64,000 nt of DNA from Candidatus Zixiibacteriota bacterium. Its GTDB lineage: Bacteria; Zixibacteria; MSB-5A5; GN15; FEB-12. Where the stretch lies: the NCBI GenBank assembly GCA_024280215.1, contig JAJRQO010000036.1:62001-126000 (forward strand), given 5' to 3'. The translations under genes and the position numbers were made by a program. The notes beneath the pieces are model-generated. The model worked only from the letters and a program-made list of their open reading frames with translations, was not told where the DNA came from and ran no database searches. Below, piece by piece: positions 17,801 through 26,874 of the stretch (its first letter is position 1; each line of letters opens with the position of its first letter).

Positions 17801-20800
17801 TGCAGTAAACTGATAGCAAATTTGATCAGCAGCACAGAGAAAAGTATCAATTGCTGTTGATGCAAATGCTGCTTGCCCCGCAGGGTCATCAGCTATAGGT
17901 GCATCGTTGATGACAACATCAACAACAATGACGCATGAGTCAGAACCACAAGCGGTGGTTGCCACGACAGAAATTTCATAATGACCTGATGTGTCTGCTG
18001 GGAAACAAATATTCCCTGCTTGGTAAGAACCAAATGGAGAAACTGTAACCGAAACATCGGCACCATTGATACCTACTGGAATACAAATTGAATCAGCTTC
18101 ACATATAAAGAGAGACTGTGTTGATGGACAACTAATTGTCGCACCAGTTCCTATCGTTACATTAAAGACAACATTACAACTGTCCGAGCCACAAGATTCA
18201 TCGGCAATTAAAGTAATTGTGTAGATTCCAGATGTATCAGCAGTGAAGCAAAGTTCTCCCCCTGTATAGGTTCCAAATGAAGCCGTTACAATTGCTGTGG
18301 CTGGTTGAATGTCAATCATTTGACAAACGACATCAGCAGCACAAAGATTTATATCAATAGTATCGGTTGGACATGCGATGATTGCCGACTCACCAAAGTC
18401 GACCAACATAACAACAGTATCAAGTGCTGACGCTCCGCATGAATCAATAACTTGAATTATGAATTCATATGAGCCCGCAGTCGTTGGTGTGTAACAAATT
18501 TGATTAGTAGTAGTATCGATAGTACCAAAGCCTGAGACCATCAGTTCGGTCATGCCAAGCAAACCATCAGCATCGGTGGCAGTATAACTGACACACAAAG
18601 ATGTCGGAGAGCAGAGCAAAGTATCAGGAGCAGGGGCAAACTGAACGGTTGGTGTAGAATTTAATTCTACGGTTATAACAACTGTATCTATTGTTGAAAC
18701 ACCACAAGCATCAGTTGCTTCTAAAATAAATTGGTAGTCACCAGAAGTGGTAGGAGTAAAACAGATAGTGCTACCATTATATAAACCATTACCAGTAAAA
18801 GTAAATCCAGATAAGTTATTGTCAATATCAGAGATTGAAGCATTGAGACAAATTTCCTGTGCTTGACAGAGATTAATTGTTTGATTCGATTCTAAGTTTA
18901 CAATAGGAGCGGAATTAATTGTTACCATTACCATGGCAGTATCAACTGAAGATGCACCACAATCATCAGTGACATTTAGAATAAATGTATACATACCAGA
19001 TGTGTCAGGCGTGAAACAAACTTGATTGTTTACTTCATCAAGTGTTCCAACAGCAGTCAACAAGGTAACAGTTTTCGCCTGTGGGTCATTTGGGTCAGAA
19101 ACCGAATAGTCAAGGCATAGTTCAACTGAATTACAAAGGAATTGATCAGTTGTCGTTGCGAATGAAATTGTTGGATCCTGATTAATTTTGAATTCAACCG
19201 AGAAGGTCGACTGACAAACTGCTCCACATGAATCTACGCACTCGACGGTTACTGTCACTACCTGACTTGCGGTTGGCGTATAGCACCAATTACCACCAGA
19301 GATTGAACCAGGACCTGAAACAATCGTACAGAAATCTAAATTATTATCAATATCGGAACCTGACAGAGGCAAACAAACTGGAGCAAGAGTACATTGGCTG
19401 AGAATAGTATCAGCAGGAACGTTACATATTGGATCTGTGTTTAAGGTCACTGTAACAAGCAGAGTATCGGTAGATGTCAAACCACAATCATCGGTCGCTT
19501 CTAAAATAAAAGTATAGATACCAGATGAATCAGGAGTGAAACAGATAGAAGTACCATTATATATACCGATCATTGACGTCAAGTTAGTTGATGTTAGGTT
19601 ACCATCACTATCTGAAGAGGATGCAGGAACGCAAATCTCAGCAGGAGTACATTGGAATATGGTTTGGTCAATACCAGCATCGACTGTTGGAGCATTGTTT
19701 AAATCAACACAAATAATAAGTGTATCAAAAGCTTCCAAACCACAGTCATCAACAGCACGGAAAATAAATTCATAACAGAAATTAGAGTCAGGAGTAAAAC
19801 AAAGTTCGCCAGCGTTGAAAGTTCCGACACCTTCTGTCATTTCAAGAAGGGTCATATTACCATCGGTGTCAGTTGCTGTTATTGTCTGACAAATTTCTGT
19901 TGGTAGGCATTGGAAAAGAATTTGGTCAGCACCCGCATCAACTATCGGAGCAACGTTTAAAGTAACAGTAATATTAACGGTATCAATTGCTTCAAGACCA
20001 CATTCGTCAGTTACTCGAGCAATAAACTGGTAGGTACCAGTTGTGTTCGGATAGAAACATATTTGCGAATTCATCGTGTCAACAACACCATTACCAACAA
20101 GCAAATCAATTCCTGAAATATTATTATCTATATCAGAAGACAGATATGGTACACAAACTGATTGTGAAACACAGAGCGTAACAGTAGTATCATTGGCAAT
20201 TGTAATCAATGGTGCAGAATTTAATGTAACATTGTACGTCATGCTAACGGTATCAACAGCACCGCATGAATCAGCAACAACAGCCGAAACGACGTAGCTT
20301 CCAGCACCTGATGAGGTAAAGCAGAATTGACCACTTGATGAGACTGTTCCAATACCAGAAAGTTTTGACCATGTCAGTGCAGAACCATCGGCATCATTGG
20401 CAACCAGCTGATAACAGAGAGATTGGTTGTCGCATAAGAAAGTGTCAATAATCGCAGGTGGGTCAACAGCAATAGGGGCAGAATTTAGAACAACATCGAC
20501 AATAACGATACAGGTATCTGAACCACAAGCGGTAACTGCGATAACTTCTAATTCATAATGTCCAGATGTATCAGCAGGGAAACAAATATTACCAGACTGA
20601 TAAGAACCTATTGGCGAAACAGAAACAGAAACATCCGAGCCGTTTACACCAACGGGAATACAAATAGAATCAGATTCGCAGATAAATATATTTTGAGGAG
20701 CAGGACAAGAAATTTGTGCGGCAGATCCGATAATTACTTCAAAAACAATTTCGCATGTATCCGAACCGCAAGATTCGTCGGCTATAATAGAGGCAGTATA

Positions 20801-23800
20801 AATTCCAGACGTATCAGCAAAGAAACAAAGCTCACCATTAGCATAGGTTCCAAGCGACGTACTAACAACTGCAGACAGAGGAGAAATCCCTATCAATTGA
20901 CAGATAGAATCAGCAGCACAAAGATTCACGACGATTGTATCAATCGGACAACTGATTGTCGCTAACTCACCAAGTGCGACGGAAACATTTATTGTATCAA
21001 GGCCAGTTGTACCACATGAGTCGGTAACGGACATAATAAACTGATATGAACCAGCTGATGATGGAACAAAACAGATTTGGTTAAGCAGAGTATCTAAAGT
21101 TCCAAATCCAGAAAGCATCGCTTCGGTTAAACCATTGGCACCTTGGATGTCAGAGACAGCATAGTCAAGACAGATTTGCTCGTTCAAACATAAAGAAACC
21201 GATGTATCAGCACCAAGTGCCATAAGCGGTGTGTCGTTTATTATAATATTAAAAGTTTTCGATGTTGTGTCAGCAAGTCCGCATGAATCAGTCACTACCG
21301 CAGAAAGAGTAAAGCTTCCATTGGCTATTGGAGTAAAACACCAAAGACCATCAGTTGTAATAGTACCATCAGAACCAGCAAGCATAGTCCATGTCAAAGT
21401 TCCGCTATCTACGTCAGACGCTGAGAATTGATAACAAACTTGTTCTGATTGACAAAGGAATTTATCAAAAGGGGAAGCTGGGTCAACAGCGATTGGAGCA
21501 GAATTTATTGTAATGTCATAATAGGTTGTAATTGTATCAGCTGAACCACATGGATATGTCACAGCAATAACCGCTTCAATAATTCCTGTACCTGAAGGAG
21601 TAAAACAGTAGTTCCCAGAAGTTGTTACAGAACCAACACCACTAATAAGCGACCATGTCAAAGAATCACTATCAGCATCAGTTGCTACAAGCTGAGTACA
21701 AAGTTGAGTTGTATCGCAGAGGAATAAAGTTACCGAATCAGGTTGAGTTGCTATTGGAGCATTATTTACATTGACAGAGACAACAACAGTATCGTAATCA
21801 TCAGCACCACATGTATCAACAGCATGAATTATGAAAGTATAATCACCAGCAGATGCTGGTGTGAAACAAACTTGATTACCAGTTAAGGTACCGACTCCAG
21901 AAACAAGTTCTGTAAGAGCTAAATCGTTATCAGCATCAGAGAAATTTACTCCAAAACATATTTCAGAGAGAGTACATAAATTTTGTGTGAAGTCATTGCC
22001 AGCATTAGCAACTGGAGGATTACCCTTGGTAATTGTAACCAGCATTGTATCAGAACCAACTGAACCACAAGTATCTGTAACGCTGACTATAATTTCATAA
22101 ACTCCTGCCGTATCTGGTGTAAAGCATAATTCTGAGCCAGCTGTAGATTGAGTAACTCGGGCAGCTATTGCGTCAATTTCTAAAGATGATGACTGACAAA
22201 CAATATGAACCATATTGTAAATTATTCCATCGGGTAAATCAATATATGTTCCACCATCACCCGAACCAGCCATTCCAGCTATAAAGCTTTTATTAACAGA
22301 GAATACAACACTATCATCTAACAAAAAGTTGAAATCAGCGTTTCCCCCACCGTCTGTATTTGTAAAAACAACAAAATCCGAATTAGATGCATAACAAGAT
22401 GCTATATATTGTTTAAAGCCTATGACACAATAATCTCCTGAAACAAATGTAATAGAACCATCGCCGTCACCACCGTCCGGTCCACCTGAACCAGGTAGAG
22501 TATATGTCATGTCAGTTGGAGATGATAGCATATAAAATGGTGAGTTTCCAAAAGTTGAATCAGTTGAAAATGTTCCATAATCAGCAATCGAATCAGCAAA
22601 AATAAAGTCTGGCAAGAGCACACTTACTCCCGAAAGTGAATTTAGAGGTAAAACAAAATCAGCGGATGTCAATAAGACAGTACCAGGGGAACCACCACCA
22701 ACTTGTGTTACAGTTCCACCAAGATTATTTATCGAAGCTAATTGATCATACCCATAAATTGAACCAGTAAAAGAGCCTATGTTTGTAGAAACAGAAGTAA
22801 TGTCACAGTCGACATCATTTATTGTGACAGGTAAACAAATTTGTTCAGACATACATTGGAAATAGGTTGTGTCAAATGGTAATTCAATAGTAGGTGCTGA
22901 ACTTATTGTGACATAAAAAGTAACTTCCATTGTATCATCATCGTCGTCATCATCATGGTCATCGTCATCATCGTTTACTGAGAAAACTATAGTATACTCA
23001 CCAGATGTATCAGGATAAAATTCAAAATAACAATAAGCAGGTGAAGTACTGTTGTCGCAAATAATTGAACCAGGACCTGAAAAAAGAAAAACAGAAAGAG
23101 AATCATCATCGTCTGGATCAGTGACAGTGATTGTATCAATAATACTTTCGCCGGCACAAATCACATAGCTTCTATCACAGTTATCTTCATCTTCATCATC
23201 TTCATCATCGTCATCGTCATCATCTTCTTCATCGTCATCGTCATGGTCATCCCCCTCATCTTCATCCTCACAACGCACAAAATTCGGTGGATTAGCAGGT
23301 GGACAAAACATCGTCGCAAATTGAATTCCGTTGGCATCATATGCATACGAACCACTATACATATCTCCGTAAGAGGTACCAGGAGAGATTAAACCATTTT
23401 TATTATATGTTGCTCCTGGAAGAATTTTAGTAGTAAAGACACTTGTGTTTGGATCATTTTCGGGATTATTAAACTGATACTGGTCTGTAATCCCAGAATA
23501 TGTATCTGAAAAACCAGGTACATCTGATAAAGGAATCATATCATCACCGAGATAAACTTGAGTCTCATCAAAAGGTACATCATGTCCTGACGACCAGATA
23601 TTGAAATCAATAGCACACCCAGCGACTTCTACCCCGAGTGTATCTCGAAAGTCACCTGTATCTTTTTTCTTGGCATAATCTATGGTAATATCCCACCAAA
23701 TTTCATATAGATTTGGTGCGATACTATCTGGCCATCTAACCCAACCCCATCTATCATTTTGTTTGAGATCATTTGATAGTTCAAACCCTTTACTCCAGAT

Positions 23801-24145
23801 ATTCACATTTGGAGCAGGTGGTTGCGAGAGGTTTACCAAAATTGAACCGTGGAATTGTTCTAATGATTTTCCTCTTGAGTAAAGGAAATTAGTAATATAC
23901 CACTTACCTTCAGAAGTGTCACTGAAGATATAAAACCCACCAGCATCATTAGTAAGTGGATCAGGCAAATTTGGAACACCCTGAAAATATGATGAATCGA
24001 TTAAATTATAATTTGGAGGAGATCCAGGTGGAATATTATCATATGGATTATAAAATGATGGAGAAAGAATTGGCTCATCTTGAGCAAAACCAACGCTTGC
24101 GATCAACAACAATACTACAAACAGAATGCAATTTTTTTTTATCAT
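14813..24145 (-). CDS. Giant secreted cysteine-patterned repeat protein with cohesin/dockerin-like region and sorting tail
   Basis: 3,110 residues from the ATG at 24145 (MIKKNCILFVVLLLIASVGFA signal; a start five codons earlier is possible). Order: unique N-terminal region to about 290; a Cys-flanked Asp/Glu tract (about 295-328); about 24 Ig/cadherin-like repeats of about 85-95 residues (to about 2,640); a cohesin-like segment (IGGFDVTIGYDQSALSVGDV); a dockerin-type calcium pair (DINLNEISYEIADAVLYSNY, SDVNKDGLSLSVADLVYLV); a second cohesin-like segment; and a type IX-like sorting tail (SQNYPNPFNPTT ... GVYFYRLRAGEF). The usual repeat pattern is LCxxxxIC ... xCFTPxxSGxYxF ... DxCGxxxxDT, four Cys each. 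The second repeat carries an insertion of about 170 residues. Probably an extracellular or cell-surface fibre exported over the outer membrane. Ligand unknown. The spacer upstream shows no clear promoter. Confidence 0.9.
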   Translation of the reverse strand: MIKKNCILFVVLLLIASVGFAQDEPILSPSFYNPYDNIPPGSPPNYNLIDSSYFQGVPNLPDPLTNDAGGFYIFSDTSEGKWYITNFLYSRGKSLEQFHGSILVNLSQPPAPNVNIWSKGFELSNDLKQNDRWGWVRWPDSIAPNLYEIWWDITIDYAKKKDTGDFRDTLGVEVAGCAIDFNIWSSGHDVPFDETQVYLGDDMIPLSDVPGFSDTYSGITDQYQFNNPENDPNTSVFTTKILPGATYNKNGLISPGTSYGDMYSGSYAYDANGIQFATMFCPPANPPNFVRCEDEDEGDDHDDDDEEDDDDDDDEDDEDEDNCDRSYVICAGESIIDTITVTDPDDDDSLSVFLFSGPGSIICDNSTSPAYCYFEFYPDTSGEYTIVFSVNDDDDDHDDDDDDDTMEVTFYVTISSAPTIELPFDTTYFQCMSEQICLPVTINDVDCDITSVSTNIGSFTGSIYGYDQLASINNLGGTVTQVGGGSPGTVLLTSADFVLPLNSLSGVSVLLPDFIFADSIADYGTFSTDSTFGNSPFYMLSSPTDMTYTLPGSGGPDGGDGDGSITFVSGDYCVIGFKQYIASCYASNSDFVVFTNTDGGGNADFNFLLDDSVVFSVNKSFIAGMAGSGDGGTYIDLPDGIIYNMVHIVCQSSSLEIDAIAARVTQSTAGSELCFTPDTAGVYEIIVSVTDTCGSVGSDTMLVTITKGNPPVANAGNDFTQNLCTLSEICFGVNFSDADNDLALTELVSGVGTLTGNQVCFTPASAGDYTFIIHAVDTCGADDYDTVVVSVNVNNAPIATQPDSVTLFLCDTTQLCTQLVATDADSDSLTWSLISGVGSVTTSGNYCFTPSGTGIIEAVIAVTYPCGSADTITTYYDITINSAPIAVDPASPFDKFLCQSEQVCYQFSASDVDSGTLTWTMLAGSDGTITTDGLWCFTPIANGSFTLSAVVTDSCGLADTTSKTFNIIINDTPLMALGADTSVSLCLNEQICLDYAVSDIQGANGLTEAMLSGFGTLDTLLNQICFVPSSAGSYQFIMSVTDSCGTTGLDTINVSVALGELATISCPIDTIVVNLCAADSICQLIGISPLSAVVSTSLGTYANGELCFFADTSGIYTASIIADESCGSDTCEIVFEVIIGSAAQISCPAPQNIFICESDSICIPVGVNGSDVSVSVSPIGSYQSGNICFPADTSGHYELEVIAVTACGSDTCIVIVDVVLNSAPIAVDPPAIIDTFLCDNQSLCYQLVANDADGSALTWSKLSGIGTVSSSGQFCFTSSGAGSYVVSAVVADSCGAVDTVSMTYNVTLNSAPLITIANDTTVTLCVSQSVCVPYLSSDIDNNISGIDLLVGNGVVDTMNSQICFYPNTTGTYQFIARVTDECGLEAIDTVNITVTLNVAPIVDAGADQILFQCLPTEICQTITATDTDGNMTLLEMTEGVGTFNAGELCFTPDSNFCYEFIFRAVDDCGLEAFDTLIICVDLNNAPTVDAGIDQTIFQCTPAEICVPASSSDSDGNLTSTNLTSMIGIYNGTSICFTPDSSGIYTFILEATDDCGLTSTDTLLVTVTLNTDPICNVPADTILSQCTLAPVCLPLSGSDIDNNLDFCTIVSGPGSISGGNWCYTPTASQVVTVTVECVDSCGAVCQSTFSVEFKINQDPTISFATTTDQFLCNSVELCLDYSVSDPNDPQAKTVTLLTAVGTLDEVNNQVCFTPDTSGMYTFILNVTDDCGASSVDTAMVMVTINSAPIVNLESNQTINLCQAQEICLNASISDIDNNLSGFTFTGNGLYNGSTICFTPTTSGDYQFILEATDACGVSTIDTVVITVELNSTPTVQFAPAPDTLLCSPTSLCVSYTATDADGLLGMTELMVSGFGTIDTTTNQICYTPTTAGSYEFIIQVIDSCGASALDTVVMLVDFGESAIIACPTDTIDINLCAADVVCQMIDIQPATAIVTASFGTYTGGELCFTADTSGIYTITLIADESCGSDSCNVVFNVTIGTGATISCPSTQSLFICEADSICIPVGINGADVSVTVSPFGSYQAGNICFPADTSGHYEISVVATTACGSDSCVIVVDVVINDAPIADDPAGQAAFASTAIDTFLCAADQICYQFTATDVNGGTLIWSRLSGDGTVSPTGLWCFNASNNMYTINATTSYSVVGVVTDSCGASDTLSLTYNVDINSAPLITIGNIPLNAGAAVASVNNNTVQLCSGTTLCFDYSTSDVDNNISSVSLLTPLGILNTVDSTVCFTPDTSGTYLLVMQVTDSCGATGIDSLNVIVEFNDAPIVNAGVDDSIFLCDNSQLCWGVSVTDIDANIDSIYITTAVGTYNSSTICFTPDTIGVYTFILRAVDVCGLYDEDTVQYTVGLNSPPICNIPNDTTLFQCSPTEIRLPLSASDVDDNFDHCEILAGPGSIIGNEWVYTPTSDQSVMVKIMCLDSCGAACIDSFSVTLELNDAPVVDAGDDFTQFLCAVEEICLPITYSDQNNNLDFVQLITTNGTLNTSTNEICFTPTASDGQSYRFIVKAVDVCGAESFDTVNVVVDYNNPPSLDVPPSFVVYLDDPGEVCFDVSSYDVDTNMTSVTVTAPGTYDQLADQVCFVADSSGEYCFTITASDDCGQLVTRDICITIQIDECFLLQIDKTHATFQGQYETVKIYYDGSTKEIGGFDVTIGYDQSALSVGDVRPGDLFTDCGWEYFTYRMGPNGNCGTGCPTGVLRIVGIAETNNGGYHPDCFMASVVGDIAQVDFLVSNDRTLECQYAAINFFWFDCGDNTLSSRLGDTLWMSRDVFGLEGNIITDNSYGFPGYYGAHDDCMVGGGEPGKMPIRCVDFTNGGIDIVCADSIDAVGDINLNEISYEIADAVLYSNYFVYGLSVFTQNVEGQIAASDVNKDGLSLSVADLVYLVRVIVGDALPYAKRVANYNAEAEFIVQNGQLVISKADDKIGAVSLTIEGDARPELIGDATKMNINYDYDGEFTKVIIYSLDGKASLAEGELLKLNGHNKISEIDVGSYDGYIMTAKLESLPDYFELSQNYPNPFNPTTNISFGLPIASDWELVVYNLLGQVVDRFEDNSEAGFIEIEWDASKYASGVYFYRLRAGEFSDTRKMVLLK
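17860..21240 (-). repeat. Internal block duplication within the giant gene
   Basis: Repeats 6-10 (starting TPLMALGAD, ELATISCPID, SAAQISCPAP, APIAVDPP, APLITIAND) recur in the same order as repeats 16-20 (TPTVQFAP, ESAIIACPTD, TGATISCPST, APIADDPA, APLITIGN). The order continues with VDAG- and CN(V/I)P-type repeats. The offset is ten repeats, about 2.6 kb. The coordinates span the first block (about 21.2-20.4 kb) to the end of the distinctive second-block pair (about 17.9 kb). The CGSDTC/CGSDSC pair is diagnostic. Confidence 0.8.
22933..22972 (-). repeat. Asp-codon tract (GAT/GAC) in the first repeat
   Basis: Encodes NDDDDDHDDDDDDDTMEV, standing where the other repeats have the DxCGxxxxDT loop. 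Trinucleotide tracts of this kind can change length in frame. Confidence 0.8.
23176..23271 (-). repeat. Asp/Glu-codon tract between two cysteines
   Basis: About 32 residues that are almost all Asp and Glu, with Cys at each end (RCEDEDEGDD ... EDEDNC). It separates the unique N-terminal region from the repeat array and may be a calcium-binding hinge. Confidence 0.85.
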
Positions 24146-24160
24146 CTGAAATTGTCCCAC

Positions 24161-24494
24161 GTATGAACTTTATATAACATCCAATTACAAATTATTAAAT
24201 TTCCAAATTGGATAAAATACGTAATTTTTTATTTATTATTTTTATATGAATGAAATTTTAGTAAGAATGGCGTTAGCAATCAACCTATTCAGTACTCCTT
24301 CACCTAATATCGTTAAAATTAAAAGTGGTTCCTTGCCGCAAACAAATCAGATAAATACCTTATCTTGTTTTCCACTTTATATATCATTAAAGTAACCTCT
24401 GAAACTGCTTACGTCAAGTTATAAAACCCCTTTTTTAGTAAATAACAGTTAAAAGCAGACTAACCTTGTCTAACTTGTCAAGTTTTTTCAGATT
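24161..24494. other. AT-rich spacer, no gene seen
   Basis: It must contain the promoter of the giant gene, but no consensus pair with proper spacing stands out. No hairpin repeat was recognised here, unlike most spacers of this size in the window. Confidence 0.5.
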
Positions 24495-26840
24495 TTACTG
24501 CTTAACTTTTGCTAAAACCGATTCAAATGGGTTCAAGATAATTTTTCTCGGACGATTTGAAAGTCCTGGAATTTCAAAGCTGTAATCTTTGGAATCAACA
24601 AGAATGCGTATATACGCTTTACTATCTTTACCAAACTGGATTTCTAATGGAAGATACATTTTAAAATTATCAGGAACCCCTTTTGTCGTTATACGACACT
24701 TCACATCAAGCAGTTTAGTAGAGTCATTATGAATGATATCATATGTAAAATTATATTCGGGAAGATAATTATTATAAACCCATTGGTCAAAAAACCAATC
24801 AAGCTCGATGCCAACATATTTTTCAGCAATTCTCTTAAAATCCTGAGTAGAAACATCTTTGCCACGATAGGTACCATAAAACTCTCGCATCATTGCCAGA
24901 AATTTATCTTCGTTCATTGTTTTTAAGTCAATCATCAAATTTCTCAACATGTGAAGGACAAATGCTGATTTTTCATACACAATCAGACCATAATCACCCC
25001 TTGTTTTAGTACTTGAAGTACGATAACCCATCGCAATCGGACCTGCCTCCCCACCAGAGGAAAAGATATATTTGCGAACAGAGAAAATATTATTTCGGGA
25101 TTCTTTTAATTTCTTGAGAAATTTTTTATTATCTGTTATCACCTGAAAATATAACAACGCTGAATATTCAGCAAACCCCTCCGATAACCATTGGTCATGA
25201 TAAGTTTCGTACCCAACGCCAACACCCCACCATTGATGAGCGACTTCATGAGCTCGAAAAAGCCTATCATTTCCCCATGCATCAGTATTTATCCATGTAT
25301 TAAAACCAAGATGTACAAAACCTGGAAAGGCTTCCCCATGCGATGCCAGTATTTCACTCACCGACAATTTTGGGAGAGCATACGGACCAAAGTAATGTTT
25401 AAAAACTCGAAGTGAGTTCTGTATATCCTCAGCAACTTGTTTTTCCATATCTTTCCCTATACCAATCATTAAATCTTGCGACAGATAGTTGGCAATATCC
25501 GCATGTAATTCTTTGGAATAAAAGATTTCGACAGGTACTATATCATCTTCTTCAAATTTATATTTTTTCATATATCCAAGGTTAAAAGAAATATTTGCAG
25601 CGGCTTGACTGACAGTCCATTCAGTAAAAAGAGTATCTCCTATTTTACTTTCATTTTGCAAACTACCGCATGATGTAAAAGTATATCTTCGGTCTGTTTT
25701 AAATTTTAAATCATAGGTAGCCCTATCACGCCACCCGTATTTTGGATACCAATTTGAACCCGCAAAAAGATATAGCTCACCAAAGTCATACTCGGCGACT
25801 TTACCGTGATAATAAAATATTAAATTTAACGTATCACCATAGAGATACTCTTCATTGAGAAAAAGTGCAATTTGCCTTGTCTCCCAATTTTTAAAAGTCA
25901 TATCAAGTTTCCCACGGTAATAATCTATCATCTTCCCTTGAATATTTTTTATTGAATCGATAACTAAAGATGGAAGTATTGAAAATTGGACAAGCTGCAA
26001 CGGACCCGAGAGAACCTTCGCTTTCACTTTTGCTTCACTAACAATGACCCCTTTGTAATTGATTCGAGTACTAATATCATAGTGCAATATATCAAGCTGT
26101 GCTTTCTTACGACCATTAATATTAGTATAGCTTTCATCAATATTATATTGTGAGTAACTGTTGACTAACTCCGAAAATGAATTACCTGGCTCCCAGTATT
26201 TTTTCCAAAACCGAATCTCTTCCCGTAAGTACGGATTAAACTGATACATTATTTTATAGTCATTTTTTGGTTCTAAACAAGTAAGAAAATACGGACGTCC
26301 AAAAGGGCTGGTAAGGTTTCGCATCAACTCAAAGGAAAACAAAAAGTCAGATTCTTGTTTAATTTCAGAATGAAGCTTCCTCATCTTTTTTGTATTACTA
26401 TTATCAAATTTTAAATCTGACAATTGTAACATTTTTAGCAATGAGTCATACATCGAAGGAGCAAAAAAGAAAATCGCTGAGTTGATCTCTTCATCAAGGG
26501 AATCTTTATGGTAAAAACGATTAAGCTGGTCACGCTCCATCTGAACAGATGGGCGAAAAAGCAGACTGCCATTCCCTTCAAAATATCCACCATAGACAAC
26601 CGAATCACCATTGATAACAATCGGATCAAAAAATGCTATCCGACCTGTACCCATGATGAGTGCAAAATCGTGATGAAATATCGTATCGGACGAGACTTTG
26701 TATGTTTTGTTTATATTCAACAATGGATAATATAGTTGTTGGTGTAGTTCTGAAAAATCTTGTGAGTTATATGCATTTGGTGAACTATTGCTCAATACGA
26801 GAAGAATGAAAATTGCGAAAAGATATTTTTTTATTTTCAA
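24495..26840 (-). CDS. M1-family zinc aminopeptidase, exported
   Basis: 781 residues with an N-terminal hydrophobic signal (YLFAIFILLVLSNSSPNAY). The zinc site HEVAHQWWGVGVGYETYHDQ with the following WLSEGFAEY (HExxH plus 18 residues plus Glu) lies near residue 530. The substrate-side motif that reads GAMEN in typical M1 enzymes is here around SHGEAFPGFVHLGF, so exopeptidase specificity may differ. A long N-terminal half (residues 30-260) precedes the M1 domain and is not recognised. It ends in a beta domain (FEIPGLSNRPRKIILNPFES). Likely periplasmic or surface peptide digestion. Next downstream on this strand is the giant gene; upstream is an M48 protease. Confidence 0.85.
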   Translation of the reverse strand: MKIKKYLFAIFILLVLSNSSPNAYNSQDFSELHQQLYYPLLNINKTYKVSSDTIFHHDFALIMGTGRIAFFDPIVINGDSVVYGGYFEGNGSLLFRPSVQMERDQLNRFYHKDSLDEEINSAIFFFAPSMYDSLLKMLQLSDLKFDNSNTKKMRKLHSEIKQESDFLFSFELMRNLTSPFGRPYFLTCLEPKNDYKIMYQFNPYLREEIRFWKKYWEPGNSFSELVNSYSQYNIDESYTNINGRKKAQLDILHYDISTRINYKGVIVSEAKVKAKVLSGPLQLVQFSILPSLVIDSIKNIQGKMIDYYRGKLDMTFKNWETRQIALFLNEEYLYGDTLNLIFYYHGKVAEYDFGELYLFAGSNWYPKYGWRDRATYDLKFKTDRRYTFTSCGSLQNESKIGDTLFTEWTVSQAAANISFNLGYMKKYKFEEDDIVPVEIFYSKELHADIANYLSQDLMIGIGKDMEKQVAEDIQNSLRVFKHYFGPYALPKLSVSEILASHGEAFPGFVHLGFNTWINTDAWGNDRLFRAHEVAHQWWGVGVGYETYHDQWLSEGFAEYSALLYFQVITDNKKFLKKLKESRNNIFSVRKYIFSSGGEAGPIAMGYRTSSTKTRGDYGLIVYEKSAFVLHMLRNLMIDLKTMNEDKFLAMMREFYGTYRGKDVSTQDFKRIAEKYVGIELDWFFDQWVYNNYLPEYNFTYDIIHNDSTKLLDVKCRITTKGVPDNFKMYLPLEIQFGKDSKAYIRILVDSKDYSFEIPGLSNRPRKIILNPFESVLAKVKQ

Positions 26841-26874
26841 TGTATGCTCCCGAATAAATTTTTATTGCGTTGTT

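Noticed and set aside
15445-23360. Numerous open frames on both strands inside the giant gene
   Set aside because: They mirror the repeat structure of the long secreted-protein frame, have no ribosome sites and encode no recognisable domains.
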